Notes: a model not told the origin generated them from the letters alone. Positions 46,601 to 56,926 are shown, numbered from the stretch's first letter. The stretch is 64,000 nt of DNA from Pseudomonas koreensis (GCF_012986595.1 NZ_JAAQYM010000003.1:731463-795462), one strand, 5' to 3'. Made by a program: numbers and translations.

Positions 46601-46816
46601 TCAGCTGCTGGCAATCCGGAAGCCGACTTTCAGCGTGACCTGGAAATGCGCTGCCTTGCCGTCCTTGATGTGGCCACGGGTCTCGACCACTTCAAACCAT
46701 TCCAGGTGTTTGATGCTCTTGTTCGCTTCAGCCAGCGCATTGTTGATGGCGTCTTCGATGCTGGTGGTGGACGAGCCGACCAGCTCGACTTTCTTGTACG
46801 TGTGATGGTCACTCAT
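46601..46816 (-). CDS. Dodecin flavin-binding protein
   Basis: The 71-residue protein is dodecin: [44 protein letters not shown] is split by the conserved Trp of the flavin site, and the ending [11 protein letters not shown] is typical. Dodecins form hollow dodecamers that store and shield flavins. AAGGAG precedes the ATG. It stands alone, divergent from the DUF883 gene. Confidence 0.95.
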   Translation of the reverse strand: MSDHHTYKKVELVGSSTTSIEDAINNALAEANKSIKHLEWFEVVETRGHIKDGKAAHFQVTLKVGFRIASS

Positions 46817-46986
46817 GGCGAACTCCTTGACGGGTGAAATTGACGTGTGGAATTGAGACTAGCAGTGAATCTGCTCTGTTGATTTCGGTGCCACGGCGCA
46901 AGCGAAGTTCAGATTTTCTGCACTTTCTCGAACCGGCGAAGTCCCAACCAACACACGCCACTCATCACCAATGCAGGAGAGCCACC

Positions 46987-47313
46987 ATGGCCAACACCTC
47001 TTTACGTAAAGCCTCGTTGCAAAGCATGGAAGCCGAGATCGAGAGTCTGCTCAAATCGTTGGAAAGCCTGAAGGATGACGCCTCTGACGAGTCGCGCAAG
47101 ACCCTCAAGGCGCTCAAGAGCAACGCTGAAAGCGCGCTGAAACATTCGCGCAGCCTGCTCAGCGATGCCTATGAAGAAGTCAAAGTGAAAACCCGCGAGA
47201 CCGGCATCGCCACCCGCGATTACGCTCAGGAACATCCTTGGACCACCGCCGGTGTGGCAGTCGGTGCAATCGGCTTGCTGGCCGCTTACTTGCTGTTCAA
47301 GCGCGGCGAGTGA
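46987..47313 (+). CDS. DUF883 (ElaB/YqjD-type) membrane-anchored protein
   Basis: The 108-residue protein has an amphipathic, charged helical N-terminal part ([23 protein letters not shown]) and one C-terminal membrane helix ([19 protein letters not shown]), the layout of ElaB/YqjD proteins. In E. coli YqjD binds ribosomes at the membrane in stationary phase; that role is not shown here. GGAG lies just before the ATG. Its end overlaps the convergent trpI gene by 28 bases. Confidence 0.88.
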   Translation: MANTSLRKASLQSMEAEIESLLKSLESLKDDASDESRKTLKALKSNAESALKHSRSLLSDAYEEVKVKTRETGIATRDYAQEHPWTTAGVAVGAIGLLAAYLLFKRGE

Positions 47314-48203
47314 TCCGACTGGCGCAGCTCGTTCTTGAGCCACTGCGCCAGTTGCCGGGCGCGCCCGTCTGCGGCGCGCTTGGGTAGCCACAGCGCCAGT
47401 TGCGCCGGGGTTTCACAGAAACCCCACGGTGCAACCAGGCGACCGGCCTTCAGATCTTCCGCCACCAGCGGCTCTGGCGCGATCGCCACGCCGAGTCCGG
47501 CCACTGCGGCTTCCAGCAAATAATACAAATGCTCAAAACCTTGCCCGAGCTTCAACGCCTTGGCGTCGAGGTGGCTTTGCTGTGCCCAGCTCGGCCAGGC
47601 TTGCGGGCGCGAGGTGGTGTGCAGCAACGGTTCGCTGAGCAAGGCGGACGCCGGCGCGGTTTGCAGGCGCTGATAACCGCTGAACAGCGGGCTCATTACC
47701 GGCCCGATGCGTTCCGCCGCCAGTTCATACACCTGCATGTCTGCCGGCCATGGCGGCTCGGCGAACAGCAGCAAGGCGTCGAGTCCGGGGCGCCGTGGAT
47801 CGAGATCACCTTCACCGGCCGACAGGTGCAGACGCAAGTCCGGCAAGTCGGCATTCAGCCGGCCCAGGCGTGGAATGAACCAGCGCGCCAACAGGCTCCC
47901 CGAGCAGCCGAGGACGAATGGCGCGTCGGCGGTGCTTTGCGTCAACTCGGCACACACACTGCGCAATCGATCGAATGCCTCGCCGCTGGCGTCTCGCAGA
48001 CGAATGCCGGCATCTGTGAGTTTCAAGCCGCGCCCGTCCTTGACGAACAGGCTCACGCCCAGATGCTCTTCGAGCACTTTGAGCTGACGGCTGACGGCAC
48101 CGTGGGTAACGTGCAGCTGCTCGGCGGCCTGACTGACGCTGTTCAGCCGGGCGGTGGCTTCAAAGGCCCGCAAGGCGTTCAGCGGGGGAAGGTCATGGCT
48201 CAT
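47286..48203 (-). CDS. trpI: LysR-type activator of tryptophan synthase TrpI
   Basis: The 305-residue protein has the LysR helix-turn-helix at the N terminus ([39 protein letters not shown], broken in the middle by the turn) and a periplasmic-binding-like effector domain. It is divergent from trpBA with a 113-base gap. In P. aeruginosa and P. putida TrpI activates trpBA when indoleglycerol phosphate accumulates. The assignment rests on this position as well as on the family. Confidence 0.93.
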   Translation of the reverse strand: MSHDLPPLNALRAFEATARLNSVSQAAEQLHVTHGAVSRQLKVLEEHLGVSLFVKDGRGLKLTDAGIRLRDASGEAFDRLRSVCAELTQSTADAPFVLGCSGSLLARWFIPRLGRLNADLPDLRLHLSAGEGDLDPRRPGLDALLLFAEPPWPADMQVYELAAERIGPVMSPLFSGYQRLQTAPASALLSEPLLHTTSRPQAWPSWAQQSHLDAKALKLGQGFEHLYYLLEAAVAGLGVAIAPEPLVAEDLKAGRLVAPWGFCETPAQLALWLPKRAADGRARQLAQWLKNELRQSDHSPRLNSK

Positions 48204-49548
<1,345 letters not shown>

Positions 49549-49549
<1 letters not shown>

Positions 49550-50361
49550 TGAGCCGCCTGCAAACCCGTTTTGCCGAACTCAAGCAACAGAACCGCGCCG
49601 CGCTGGTGACCTTCGTCACCGCCGGTGATCCGGACTACGCCACTTCGCTGGCGATCCTCAAAGGCCTGCCGGGTGCTGGCGCCGATGTGATCGAACTGGG
49701 CATGCCGTTCACCGACCCGATGGCCGACGGCCCGGCGATTCAACTGGCGAACATCCGTGCGTTGGGCGCCAAGCAGAATCTGACGAAAACCCTGCAGATG
49801 GTCCGCGAATTCCGCGAAGGCAATAGCGACACGCCGCTGGTGCTGATGGGCTACTTCAACCCGGTGCACATGTATGGCGTCGAGCGCTTCATCGCGGATG
49901 CCAAAGACGCCGGCGTCGACGGTCTGATCGTGGTCGACATGCCCCCAGAGCACAACAATGAACTGTGCGACCCGGCCCAGGCTGCCGGCCTGGACTTCAT
50001 TCGCCTGACCACCCCGACCACTGACGACGCGCGTCTGCCGAAGGTGCTCAATGGCAGCTCCGGTTTCGTTTACTACGTATCCGTGGCCGGGGTGACCGGT
50101 GCCGGTGCGGCGACGCTGGAGCACGTCGAAGAAGCGGTGACGCGCTTGCGTCGTCACACGGATCTGCCGATCAGCATCGGCTTCGGTATCCGTACACCGG
50201 AGCAAGCGGCGGCAATCGCGCGCTTGGCCGACGGTGTGGTGGTGGGGTCGGCGCTGATCGATCACATCGCCAACGCGACCACGCCGGACCAGGCCATCGA
50301 CGGTGTGCTGGGTCTGTGCAAAGCGCTTTCCGAAGGCGTGCGTCAGGCCCGCGTCAGCTGA
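49549..50361 (+). CDS. trpA: Tryptophan synthase alpha chain
   Basis: The 270-residue enzyme cleaves indole-3-glycerol phosphate. Catalytic Glu is in [17 protein letters not shown] and the catalytic Asp in DGLIVVDMP; the phosphate-binding [10 protein letters not shown] is also present. The gene is coupled to trpB, and a strong terminator follows 63 bases after the stop. Confidence 0.98.
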
Positions 50362-50424
50362 AGGTAAAGTTCCTGATACAGAGGAATTCGCGCCTCACAA
50401 CGCAGCCTAATCAAGCAAGACCGA

Positions 50425-50456
50425 GGGATTCAGAACCACGTTCTGAATCCCTTTTT
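50425..50456 (+). terminator. Rho-independent terminator of trpBA
   Basis: GGGATTCAGAAC and GTTCTGAATCCC form a perfect 12-base stem with a CAC loop, followed by five T. Confidence 0.92.
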
Positions 50457-50483
50457 GCTGTTTGTGCAGTGAGGAAAGACCCG

Positions 50484-50924
50484 ATGAAAATGCCGAAACG
50501 TCTGATTGCCGGACTGGGTGTGCTGATGATCAGCGCGACCCCGCTGCTGGCCAGCGCCGATCCACGCGATGATCATGACCACGGCGGCCCGCAACCGGGC
50601 CATTACGAGAATCACGGCGACGATCACCGTGGCCCGCAGAACGACCACCGTGGCGGTCCACCGCGCGATTTCGGTCCGGTGCGGCAGACCATTCGCGACA
50701 ACCACGGCTATTTCGTGCGCGGTGCACCGCCACCGCCGGGCATTCGTCTGGAGCGCGGCCGGCCGTTGCCGCACGGCTATTACGGCGAGCGGCTGGACGG
50801 TCGGGCACTGAGTCGTCTGCCGGTGTATCCGGGCTATGAATGGCGCAGGGCCGGGGGTGACATCGTGCTGATCGCGGTGGGCACCGGGATCGTTTACGAA
50901 ATTCTGGACGGTGTTCTGTACTGA
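50484..50924 (+). CDS. RcnB/CigR-like secreted protein
   Basis: The 146-residue protein has a signal peptide (cleavage near ASA, residue 25), a His/Asp/Gly-rich disordered part (DDHDHGGPQPGHYENHGDDH) and a C-terminal RcnB-type segment (PPPPGIRLERGRPLPHGYYG, YPGYEWRRAGGDIVLIAVGTGIVYEIL) with a hydrophobic end. The family includes RcnB (nickel/cobalt) and CigR (Salmonella). The His-rich part may bind metal, but no function is shown. GAGGAAAG precedes the ATG. Confidence 0.8.
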   Translation: MKMPKRLIAGLGVLMISATPLLASADPRDDHDHGGPQPGHYENHGDDHRGPQNDHRGGPPRDFGPVRQTIRDNHGYFVRGAPPPPGIRLERGRPLPHGYYGERLDGRALSRLPVYPGYEWRRAGGDIVLIAVGTGIVYEILDGVLY

Positions 50925-50939
50925 TCTGACACGATCATC

Positions 50940-51049
50940 TGTGGCGAGGGCGCTTGCTCCCGATGGGGCGCGGAGCGGCTCTGCAAATTCTGCATTCAGC
51001 CGCTTTGCGACTGCTGCGCAGCCGAGCGGGAGCAAGCTCCCTCGCCACA
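50940..51049. repeat. REP-type inverted repeat, family B
   Basis: Arms TGTGGCGAGGGCGCTTGCTC and the inverse of TGTGGCGAGGGAGCTTGCTC; the left arm has one base changed. It lies between the convergent RcnB-like and DUF4105 genes. Confidence 0.83.
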
Positions 51050-51072
51050 AGGCTCAGTTCCAGTCTTCTGTC

Positions 51073-53034
51073 TCAGGGTAATTCAAGTCCGCCGGATGCC
51101 TTGTGCAGTTTGCGCAGATGCTCGCCGATCTGTTTCACGTTGGCTTCGCTGGCGGCAATCTCCGCCGCACGCTTGGGTTCCAGCAACTTGCGCACTTCCT
51201 TGTCCAGATCGCCGCTCAGGGCCAGCAGTTGCTTTTGGCGTTGGCTGCTTTCGTCTTGCAGACGCTTGAACTCGCTCGGTTGCGGCAGACCGTAGCCGCG
51301 GCTGTCGAGCAGTTCCGCCGGACGACTGAGGAAGCCGCTGTTGGCGAGAATTTCCTGCAGGGTGGCGTTGGCCTTGTCCATGCCACCATTCTCCAGCTCC
51401 CGGGCGCCAAGGTAGCGTTGCTTGACCTCATCCTGGGCCAGCAGCAACTGGCGGCGATAGCTGGCCTGTTCCAGCAGCAATAGCGCAGCACTGGTGCGCA
51501 GGTCTGCGCGCTCGAACCACTGGCGCCGCTCTTCGGCAGACAGCGATAGCCAGTCCTCGACGCTGGTCTGTTGGATCGGCAACTGTTTCTTCAACACATC
51601 GAACATCGCCTGATAGCGATCGCGGAACGAGTCGAAGCGATAGCCCAGGCGCAGGGCTTCCCTGGGATTGTCCAGTACGCTGGTGTCGGCCAGGCCACGA
51701 CCTTTCAAGACCTCCAGCAAACCGTTGGGCATGATGCTGTCGAGGCCGACGAGTTGCTTGTTGTTGCTGCCGCTGCGCAACAGCTTGAGGCTTTCGACGG
51801 CGCAGTTGTTGGACAGGAAGAAGTAGTTGCCGTCGTAGCTCCAGTGCATCTCGGCAGCGTGTTCGACCACCTCTTCAATCTCGGTGCGCGACAGGTTCAG
51901 TGGCACCGAAGCGAGGCTGCGCAGTTCGGTCTTGGTGTATTCATCGATGACTTGGGCCAGCGGCAGCACGAACAGCCGCGACGGGTACTTGCCGACCAGA
52001 CCGTCCCAGCTCGACAACTGCACGTCACCGACAAAGGCGCGGTAGGACAGCACCAGATGCTGGTCCAGGTCGAGCCGGCAATCCGGGCCCCGTGGTCGGC
52101 CCGGCGCACAGATCACCAGGCGCAACATGCTGTGGCCCCAGCGGCTGACCCAGTTCTGGTTGGCCTCGGCCAGCAGGTAGTCGACGGCATACACCCGTTC
52201 CGGATCGACTTGCCCCAGTGGCTGTTTGGCGAAATCGTTGCCGGCATTGAGGAAGGCGAAGGTGTTGCTGCAGGTGTCCTTGGCCGCAGGTGCCCAGCCG
52301 AAGCGCTCCTTGTAGTAGCGATAGAGCGCCGGACGCCGACAGGCATAGCTCGGGTCGAGGAGGAAATACTCCATGTTGACCGCGACAAACTCTTTCGGGC
52401 TGGAGATCTCGTACAGATCCGGACTGCGGGCCACCTGACGATTGTGCTGTTCACGCTCGCCACGGCGCCCGACGTATTGCTGCCAACCGGCGAGATCGAG
52501 CAGACGCGGGTCATCGCTGAGGGTGAAGCGCCGTTCGGTCTGGCCGCGACATTCGTCGGGAATGCCGATCAGGCCGGCGCTGTTGCTCCGGCGGGTGCAG
52601 CGCTGGATCAGCGTGCGCTCGGCGGCGGGCCACAGGCGCGCGCGGTCATAAATGTGGGTGAGTTCGTGCAGCACCGTTGCCAGCAGTTCCTGGCGCACCG
52701 TGCCGTGGGGGCGATTGGTTTTCTCTTTGGCCGCGCTGCCGTCGGTGAGGCCTGCCAGCAGTTTGCGGTTCAGGTCGAGTTCGGCAACCAGGGTCGCCTG
52801 GCCGTAGGCGTTGCCGGGCATGTCGTCGGTCCAGCCGACATCGATACGCCGGTCCAGCTGTTCGACGAAGCTCGGCGGCAGCTTCTGCATCGCTTCATCG
52901 AGCAGCGCCTGGCTGGCCTGCTGTTGAGCGGGGCTCAGACCGTCGGTCTTGAGTCGCAATTGCAGGCTGGCGTGAGCGCTGTTGCCAAGCAGCAGCAACG
53001 CCCCGGCCAGCAGCCAGGCGCCGAGTGACTTCAC
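51073..53034 (-). CDS. DUF4105 secreted protein with HExxH motif
   Basis: The 653-residue protein has a signal peptide (cleavage near AHA, residue 22). An N-terminal region with HELTH at residues 123-127 (LATVLHELTHIYDRA) resembles a zinc metallopeptidase site, with EFVAVNMEYFLLD a possible further ligand. The middle DUF4105 domain has WGHSMLRLVIC, SSWDGLVGKYPSRLFVLPL and SNNCAVESLKLL, a His-Cys pattern like NlpC/P60-type permuted hydrolases. The last 150 residues are coiled-coil-like. GTG at 53034 overlaps the stop of the DUF2388 gene (GTGA), so the two are coupled. Neither activity nor substrate is known. Confidence 0.82.
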   Translation of the reverse strand: MKSLGAWLLAGALLLLGNSAHASLQLRLKTDGLSPAQQQASQALLDEAMQKLPPSFVEQLDRRIDVGWTDDMPGNAYGQATLVAELDLNRKLLAGLTDGSAAKEKTNRPHGTVRQELLATVLHELTHIYDRARLWPAAERTLIQRCTRRSNSAGLIGIPDECRGQTERRFTLSDDPRLLDLAGWQQYVGRRGEREQHNRQVARSPDLYEISSPKEFVAVNMEYFLLDPSYACRRPALYRYYKERFGWAPAAKDTCSNTFAFLNAGNDFAKQPLGQVDPERVYAVDYLLAEANQNWVSRWGHSMLRLVICAPGRPRGPDCRLDLDQHLVLSYRAFVGDVQLSSWDGLVGKYPSRLFVLPLAQVIDEYTKTELRSLASVPLNLSRTEIEEVVEHAAEMHWSYDGNYFFLSNNCAVESLKLLRSGSNNKQLVGLDSIMPNGLLEVLKGRGLADTSVLDNPREALRLGYRFDSFRDRYQAMFDVLKKQLPIQQTSVEDWLSLSAEERRQWFERADLRTSAALLLLEQASYRRQLLLAQDEVKQRYLGARELENGGMDKANATLQEILANSGFLSRPAELLDSRGYGLPQPSEFKRLQDESSQRQKQLLALSGDLDKEVRKLLEPKRAAEIAASEANVKQIGEHLRKLHKASGGLELP

Positions 53035-53351
53035 AGTGCGAGGATGGCTTCGGCGAGTACCTGGTCACTGGCGTCGCGAGCTTCCGGCACGCGCGTGCGC
53101 AAGGTATTGAGGGCGGCTTCCAGGTGTGCACCGCGAATGTCGCCGTTGGTGGCAACGAAGCTGGCCGCATCGTCGTGGGCTTCGCGGATGATTTTCGAAT
53201 CGCGAATCGACGTCGTGGTGTCTGAGGTGAAATCGATGGTGCGCTGGGAGGCACGAACGATGATGTTACTGGTGGCTACCAGGGTGTGCGCCTGGGCCAC
53301 GTCGGCCAACAAAAACAGGCCAAGGGCGGCAGCAATCAGCGGGCTACGCAT
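53031..53351 (-). CDS. DUF2388 secreted protein, copy 3
   Basis: The 106-residue protein has a signal peptide (MRSPLIAAALGLFLLADVAQA) and the DUF2388 domain: TSNIIVRASQRTIDFTSD, then REAHDDAASFVATNGDIRGAHLEAALNTLR and the ending VLAEAILAL. It overlaps the DUF4105 start by four bases. Small domain, no Cys, probably periplasmic. Function unknown. Confidence 0.85.
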   Translation of the reverse strand: MRSPLIAAALGLFLLADVAQAHTLVATSNIIVRASQRTIDFTSDTTTSIRDSKIIREAHDDAASFVATNGDIRGAHLEAALNTLRTRVPEARDASDQVLAEAILAL

Positions 53352-53394
53352 GGAACGACTCCGGAAGGGCAATGATAACGAAGGACTGGAATAA

Positions 53395-53700
53395 CTATTG
53401 GACGAGAATTGCCTGTGCCAGTTCAAGGTCGCTGACATGAAGTTTTGGTCGGGATTTGCGCAGGTAGTGCAGGGCGGATTCGAGCTGCGCGCCTCGCCAT
53501 TCACCGTCACTGGCAACAAACGCCGCCGCGTCATCGTGAGCGGCGAGCAACAGTTTACGGTCGAACGGTGCGGAAGACACCATACCGGTCGCCCAGAGGC
53601 TGACCACAGTGTTTTGCGTGGAGACATCAAAGGCATCGACCGACGTCGCCCAGCAGGCGCTGATGAGCACAGAAGGAAAAAGCAGTTTGAGTAAACGCAT
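53395..53700 (-). CDS. DUF2388 secreted protein, copy 2
   Basis: The 101-residue paralogue has a signal peptide (MRLLKLLFPSVLISACWATSVDA is broken by the Cys at residue 16) and the same domain: AAHDDAAAFVASDGEWRGAQLESALHYLR and LAQAILVQ. The Cys lies inside the hydrophobic part without a clear lipobox. It is 43 bases upstream of copy 3 in transcription order. Function unknown. Confidence 0.83.
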   Translation of the reverse strand: MRLLKLLFPSVLISACWATSVDAFDVSTQNTVVSLWATGMVSSAPFDRKLLLAAHDDAAAFVASDGEWRGAQLESALHYLRKSRPKLHVSDLELAQAILVQ

Positions 53701-53770
53701 GGGACTCGATAACGATTAACGAGCCTAAAGGCTAGCGCAAATGCCCGGGCCAGAGCCAGCGGCGAAACAT

Positions 53771-53791
53771 AGGGACACGACTGGCGTGTCC
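53771..53791 (-). terminator. Hairpin after DUF2388 copy 1
   Basis: GGGACACG and CGTGTCCC form an eight-base stem with a five-base loop 18 bases after the copy 1 stop; there is no T-run. It may attenuate, but not clearly stop, reading into copy 2. Confidence 0.5.
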
Positions 53792-53808
53792 CTCACAGCA
53801 ACGTCGGA

Positions 53809-54126
53809 TCAGATCGCCAGAATGGCTTGCGCCAGTTGGGCGTCGGTTGCGTTGAGTTGCGGCGCCTGATGGCGGATCAGATCCAGGGCACTTTCCAGTT
53901 TCACGCCGCGGATCTGGCCTTGGCTGGCGACGAAGCTGGCCGCGTCGTCACGGGCGGCGATAACCACCTTGTTGTCACGCAGCGAAGAGCTGACGTCGGA
54001 AGTGGCGTCCGACGAGGACTTCAGCGCGCCAACCACGGCGTCGGTGGTCACGATGAAGCTGGAGGCGCTGGCGTTGGCAGCCACGGCCAGTAAGGCGGCA
54101 GCGCTGAGCAGGCGAAGACGGGACAT
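53809..54126 (-). CDS. DUF2388 secreted protein, copy 1
   Basis: The 105-residue protein has a signal peptide ending at ASA and the domain SFIVTTDAVVGALKSSSDAT, then AARDDAASFVASQGQIRGVKLESALDLIR and the ending LAQAILAI. It is the first of the three in transcription order, with a purine-rich site (AGGAGATC) before the ATG. All three share the DDAA(S/A)FVA core and the EAIL-type ending. Confidence 0.86.
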   Translation of the reverse strand: MSRLRLLSAAALLAVAANASASSFIVTTDAVVGALKSSSDATSDVSSSLRDNKVVIAARDDAASFVASQGQIRGVKLESALDLIRHQAPQLNATDAQLAQAILAI

Positions 54127-54260
54127 GGTGGATCTCCTGAAAGTGAACCGTATAGAGAGGTGGCTTGTGTCTGATGAGTCAGACGCGGGTTACAGAAGAT
54201 TCGCCACGTTCTGGCGTGGATATTAGGCCGGCGCGCGGGGTTCGGACAGTGGGCAGAATG

Positions 54261-54470
54261 CTAGCGCCAGAAAGGTTTCTCCAGTTCGCTGAGCCGATCG
54301 GCGTGGCTGAGACCGAGATCCGCGAGGTCGCGCTGATCAAGCTGAGCCAGTAGACGCCGTGTCCTGGCGCGCTCCAGTCCCTGCCACACGCCACGCAGCA
54401 AGCGTCGCAGCGGTTGTGGACGAACCAGCGGTTGGATCGAAATTGCTGAAACATCCTGTAAGTCTTTCAT
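54261..54470 (-). CDS. DUF1127 small protein, copy A
   Basis: The 69-residue basic protein has the DUF1127 (YjiS-like) C-terminal domain: RRLLAQLDQRDLADLGLSHADRLSELEKPFWR is broken by the turn at LGLS. AAGGA precedes the ATG at 54470; the longer upstream frame is not conserved. Such Arg-rich proteins have been linked to RNA binding and turnover in alphaproteobacteria. A copy of the AAACTGTACCTGT element lies 108 bases upstream, at 54578-54590. Confidence 0.85.
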   Translation of the reverse strand: MKDLQDVSAISIQPLVRPQPLRRLLRGVWQGLERARTRRLLAQLDQRDLADLGLSHADRLSELEKPFWR

Positions 54471-54577
54471 GGCGCATTCCTTAAGCCGAGAGGGGTTAAG
54501 GACATGGTGCGCCGGATGCAATGTGAGAAGCAGATACACCGAAGTGAAATTGTACTGGTTCAGATTAAGGATTTAAT

Positions 54578-54590
54578 AAACTGTACCTGT
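54578..54590. repeat. AAACTGTACCTGT element upstream of DUF1127 copy A
   Basis: The same 13 bases occur at 55095-55107, upstream of copy B. Nearby TGTACTGG (54551-54558) is related. The direct spacing of CTGTAC-type units resembles binding sites of MocR/GntR-type regulators, but I cannot name one. Confidence 0.6.
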
Positions 54591-54641
54591 TGCTGCTGTG
54601 AGTCGCTGTATGGGTGCTTTTCAAACCCCTGAAACGACAAA

Positions 54642-54667
54642 ACCCGTCGCGGTTTCCCGCGACGGGT
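54642..54667 (-). terminator. Rho-independent terminator of DUF1127 copy B
   Basis: On the minus strand ACCCGTCGCGG and CCGCGACGGGT pair around a GAAA tetraloop, followed by TTTTG. It is 61 bases beyond the copy B stop. Confidence 0.82.
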
Positions 54668-54727
54668 CTTGTTTATTCAATTCGGGTTGCTGGCGGTGGG
54701 TCTAACGACCAGAGCCAGCGACGCTAC

Positions 54728-54943
54728 TTAGCGCCAGAACGGCTTGCTCAGCTCTTCGTAGCGTTGTGCTTCGCTGATACCGGCGTCAGCCAGCAGACGC
54801 GAATCCAGACGAGCCAGTTGATGGCGGCTGGAGATGCGGCGCTGCCACAACATCAGGTTGGCGATAACGCGCAGAGGCAGGGAAGCCTGGTTTTTTGCAG
54901 CTTTGTCTTCGAAGAACAGTTCGGAACTGAGTGTACGTTCCAT
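54728..54943 (-). CDS. DUF1127 small protein, copy B
   Basis: The 71-residue protein (MERTLSSELFFED start) carries the DUF1127 domain: RRISSRHQLARLDSRLLADAG, then ISEAQRYEELSKPFWR. It shares the LSKPFWR-type ending and the ARLD..LLADAGIS block with copy A. ATG at 54943 has GGAAGGA eight bases before it; the ATG three codons upstream abuts the ribosome site. The two genes have separate terminators and upstream elements. Confidence 0.86.
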   Translation of the reverse strand: MERTLSSELFFEDKAAKNQASLPLRVIANLMLWQRRISSRHQLARLDSRLLADAGISEAQRYEELSKPFWR

Positions 54944-55263
54944 GGTTGACATCCTTCCGCTTGTGGCGGGATCAGGTAGTGGTTTAACTGGTGCCCATGA
55001 TCCTCTGGTTTGCCTAGTCTCTCTAGATACAGTTCAACTGTATTGTGAGTGACCAGTTAACTGTTTATAGGGGGTGTACGGGTCAAAATTGAGCAAACTG
55101 TACCTGTCCGCACTTATGTGGTGCGCTTTTGCTCAATTCGAGGGAGGCGGTAGGCAAAAGCTGTAGGAAGCAACCGGTACAGCAGTACAGTTTTTGCCAG
55201 ATGTGGCGGGTGAAAAAATCCGCTGACACAAACTGTGTTTGCATCAGCGGTTTGACTGTGTGA
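54944..55263. promoter_or_regulatory. Control region with clustered CAGTT/ACTGTA repeats
   Basis: This 320-base gap before DUF1127 copy B holds a 17-base palindrome ATACAGTTCAACTGTAT (55027-55043), CAGTTAACTG (55054-55063), AAACTGTACCTGT (55095-55107) and GGTACAGCAGTACAGTTTTT (55177-55196), whose inverse reads AACTGTACTGCTGTACC. All share an ACTGTA core. No reading frame is credible. Confidence 0.6.
55213..55250 (-). terminator. Rho-independent terminator of the CoA transferase gene
   Basis: On the minus strand CCGCTGA and TCAGCGG enclose an inner CAAAC/GTTTG stem and are followed by ATTTTTTC. It lies 14 bases beyond the stop. Confidence 0.85.
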
Positions 55264-56757
55264 TTACACCGCGAGCATGCGTCCGGTTTCTTCCAGGTTG
55301 ATGTGCCAGCTCAGGGCTTCGCGCAGGATGTGTGGGGTATGACCGCCGATGGCGCAGGCAGCGGTGAAGTAGTCATTCAGCGCCTGGCGATAATCCGGAT
55401 GCACACAGTTGTCGATGATCGCCCGGGCGCGTTCGCGCGGCGCCAGGCCGCGCAGGTCGGCCAGGCCGACTTCGGTCACCAGGATGTCGACGTCATGCTC
55501 GGTGTGGTCGACGTGGCTGACCATCGGCACCACGCTGGAAATCGCCCCGCCCTTGGCGATCGACTTGGTCACGAATACCGCCAGGTGCGCATTGCGTGCG
55601 AAGTCGCCGGAGCCACCGATGCCGTTCATCATCCGTGTGCCACAGACGTGGGTGGAGTTGACGTTGCCGTAGATGTCGAACTCCAGCGCGGTGTTGATGC
55701 CGATGATGCCCAGCCGGCGCACCACTTCCGGATGGTTGGAGATCTCCTGCGGGCGCAGGACCAGTTTGTCCTTGTACTTCTCCAGATTGCCGAACACGTC
55801 GCTGTTACGCCGCTCCGACAGGGTGATCGAGCTGCCCGAGGCAAAGCTCAGCTTGCCCGCATCGATCAGATCGAAGGTCGAGTCCTGCAGCACTTCGGAG
55901 TACATGGTCAGGTCTTCGAACGGCGAGTCGATCAGACCGCACATCACCGCGTTGGCAATGTTGCCGATCCCGGCCTGTAACGGGCCGAGCTTGTTGGTCA
56001 TGCGACCGGCGTCGACTTCCTGCTTGAAGAAGGTGATCAGGTGCTCGGCAATGGCGTTGGTGTCGACATCCGGGGTCGACACCGTGGACGGCGAATCCGA
56101 CTGCTGTGTGATGACGATGGCGACGATCTTCTCCGGTGGAATCGGGATCGCAGTGCTGCCGATGCGGTCATCGACTTTCACCAGCGGGATCGGCGTGCGT
56201 GTCGGGCGATAGGTCGGAATATAGATGTCATGCAGGCCTTCGAGGTTGGCGTTGTGCGCCAGGTTGATCTCGACGATCACCTGCTTGGCGAAAATCGCGA
56301 AGCTTGCCGAGTTGCCCACCGAGGTGGTCGGCACGATGTGGCCCTGCTCGGTGATGGCCACGGCTTCGATCACCGCGATGTCCGGCAGCTTCAATTGCTG
56401 ATTGCGCAACTGTTCAACGGTTTCCGACAGATGCTGGTCGATGAACATCACCTCGCCGGCGTTGATCGCCTTGCGCAAGGTGCTGTCGACCTGGAACGGC
56501 ATGCGCCGCGACAGAACGCCGGCCTCGGTCAGTTGCTTGTCGAGGTCGTTGCCCAGGCTGGCCCCGGTCATCAGGCTGATCTTCAGCGGCGTGACCTTGG
56601 CTCGCTCGGCCAGTGCGTGAGGGACAGCCTTGGCTTCGCCGGCGCGGGTGAAGCCACTCATGCCGACGGTCATGCCGTCTTCAATCAGCGCGGCGGCGTC
56701 GGCGGCGCTCATCACTTTATCCAACAACGAAGGCAGGCGAATACGGTCACGGTACAT
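55264..56757 (-). CDS. Succinyl-CoA:acetate/propionate CoA-transferase (CAT1 family)
   Basis: The 497-residue protein belongs to the acetyl-CoA hydrolase/transferase family (ScpC, Cat1, AarC). The N-terminal half starts LPSLLDKVMSAADAAALIEDGMTVGMSGFTRAG; the C-terminal half has the CoA-binding and catalytic area with LGPLQAGIGNIANAVM and FGNVNSTHVCGTRMMNGIGGSGDFARNAH (broken at the Gly run). It moves CoA between succinyl-CoA and acetate or propionate. Acetate use or propionate cycling is likely; the exact acceptor is uncertain. It is a single-gene unit with its own terminator. Confidence 0.92.
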   Translation of the reverse strand: MYRDRIRLPSLLDKVMSAADAAALIEDGMTVGMSGFTRAGEAKAVPHALAERAKVTPLKISLMTGASLGNDLDKQLTEAGVLSRRMPFQVDSTLRKAINAGEVMFIDQHLSETVEQLRNQQLKLPDIAVIEAVAITEQGHIVPTTSVGNSASFAIFAKQVIVEINLAHNANLEGLHDIYIPTYRPTRTPIPLVKVDDRIGSTAIPIPPEKIVAIVITQQSDSPSTVSTPDVDTNAIAEHLITFFKQEVDAGRMTNKLGPLQAGIGNIANAVMCGLIDSPFEDLTMYSEVLQDSTFDLIDAGKLSFASGSSITLSERRNSDVFGNLEKYKDKLVLRPQEISNHPEVVRRLGIIGINTALEFDIYGNVNSTHVCGTRMMNGIGGSGDFARNAHLAVFVTKSIAKGGAISSVVPMVSHVDHTEHDVDILVTEVGLADLRGLAPRERARAIIDNCVHPDYRQALNDYFTAACAIGGHTPHILREALSWHINLEETGRMLAV

Positions 56758-56926
56758 GGATTATTTTCTCGGGAAGCGAGTAGCAGGATGCGCAGTCTAG
56801 TGAATTTCGCGGGCGCCTGTCCCGCTACCAAGGTCGCAAACGAGGCGTCTATTTAGCGGGTTTGAAGTAAAACACCGTTACCGGATCTGCAACAACGCGG
56901 CAAATTGTCCGACGCTATGCGCAAAC

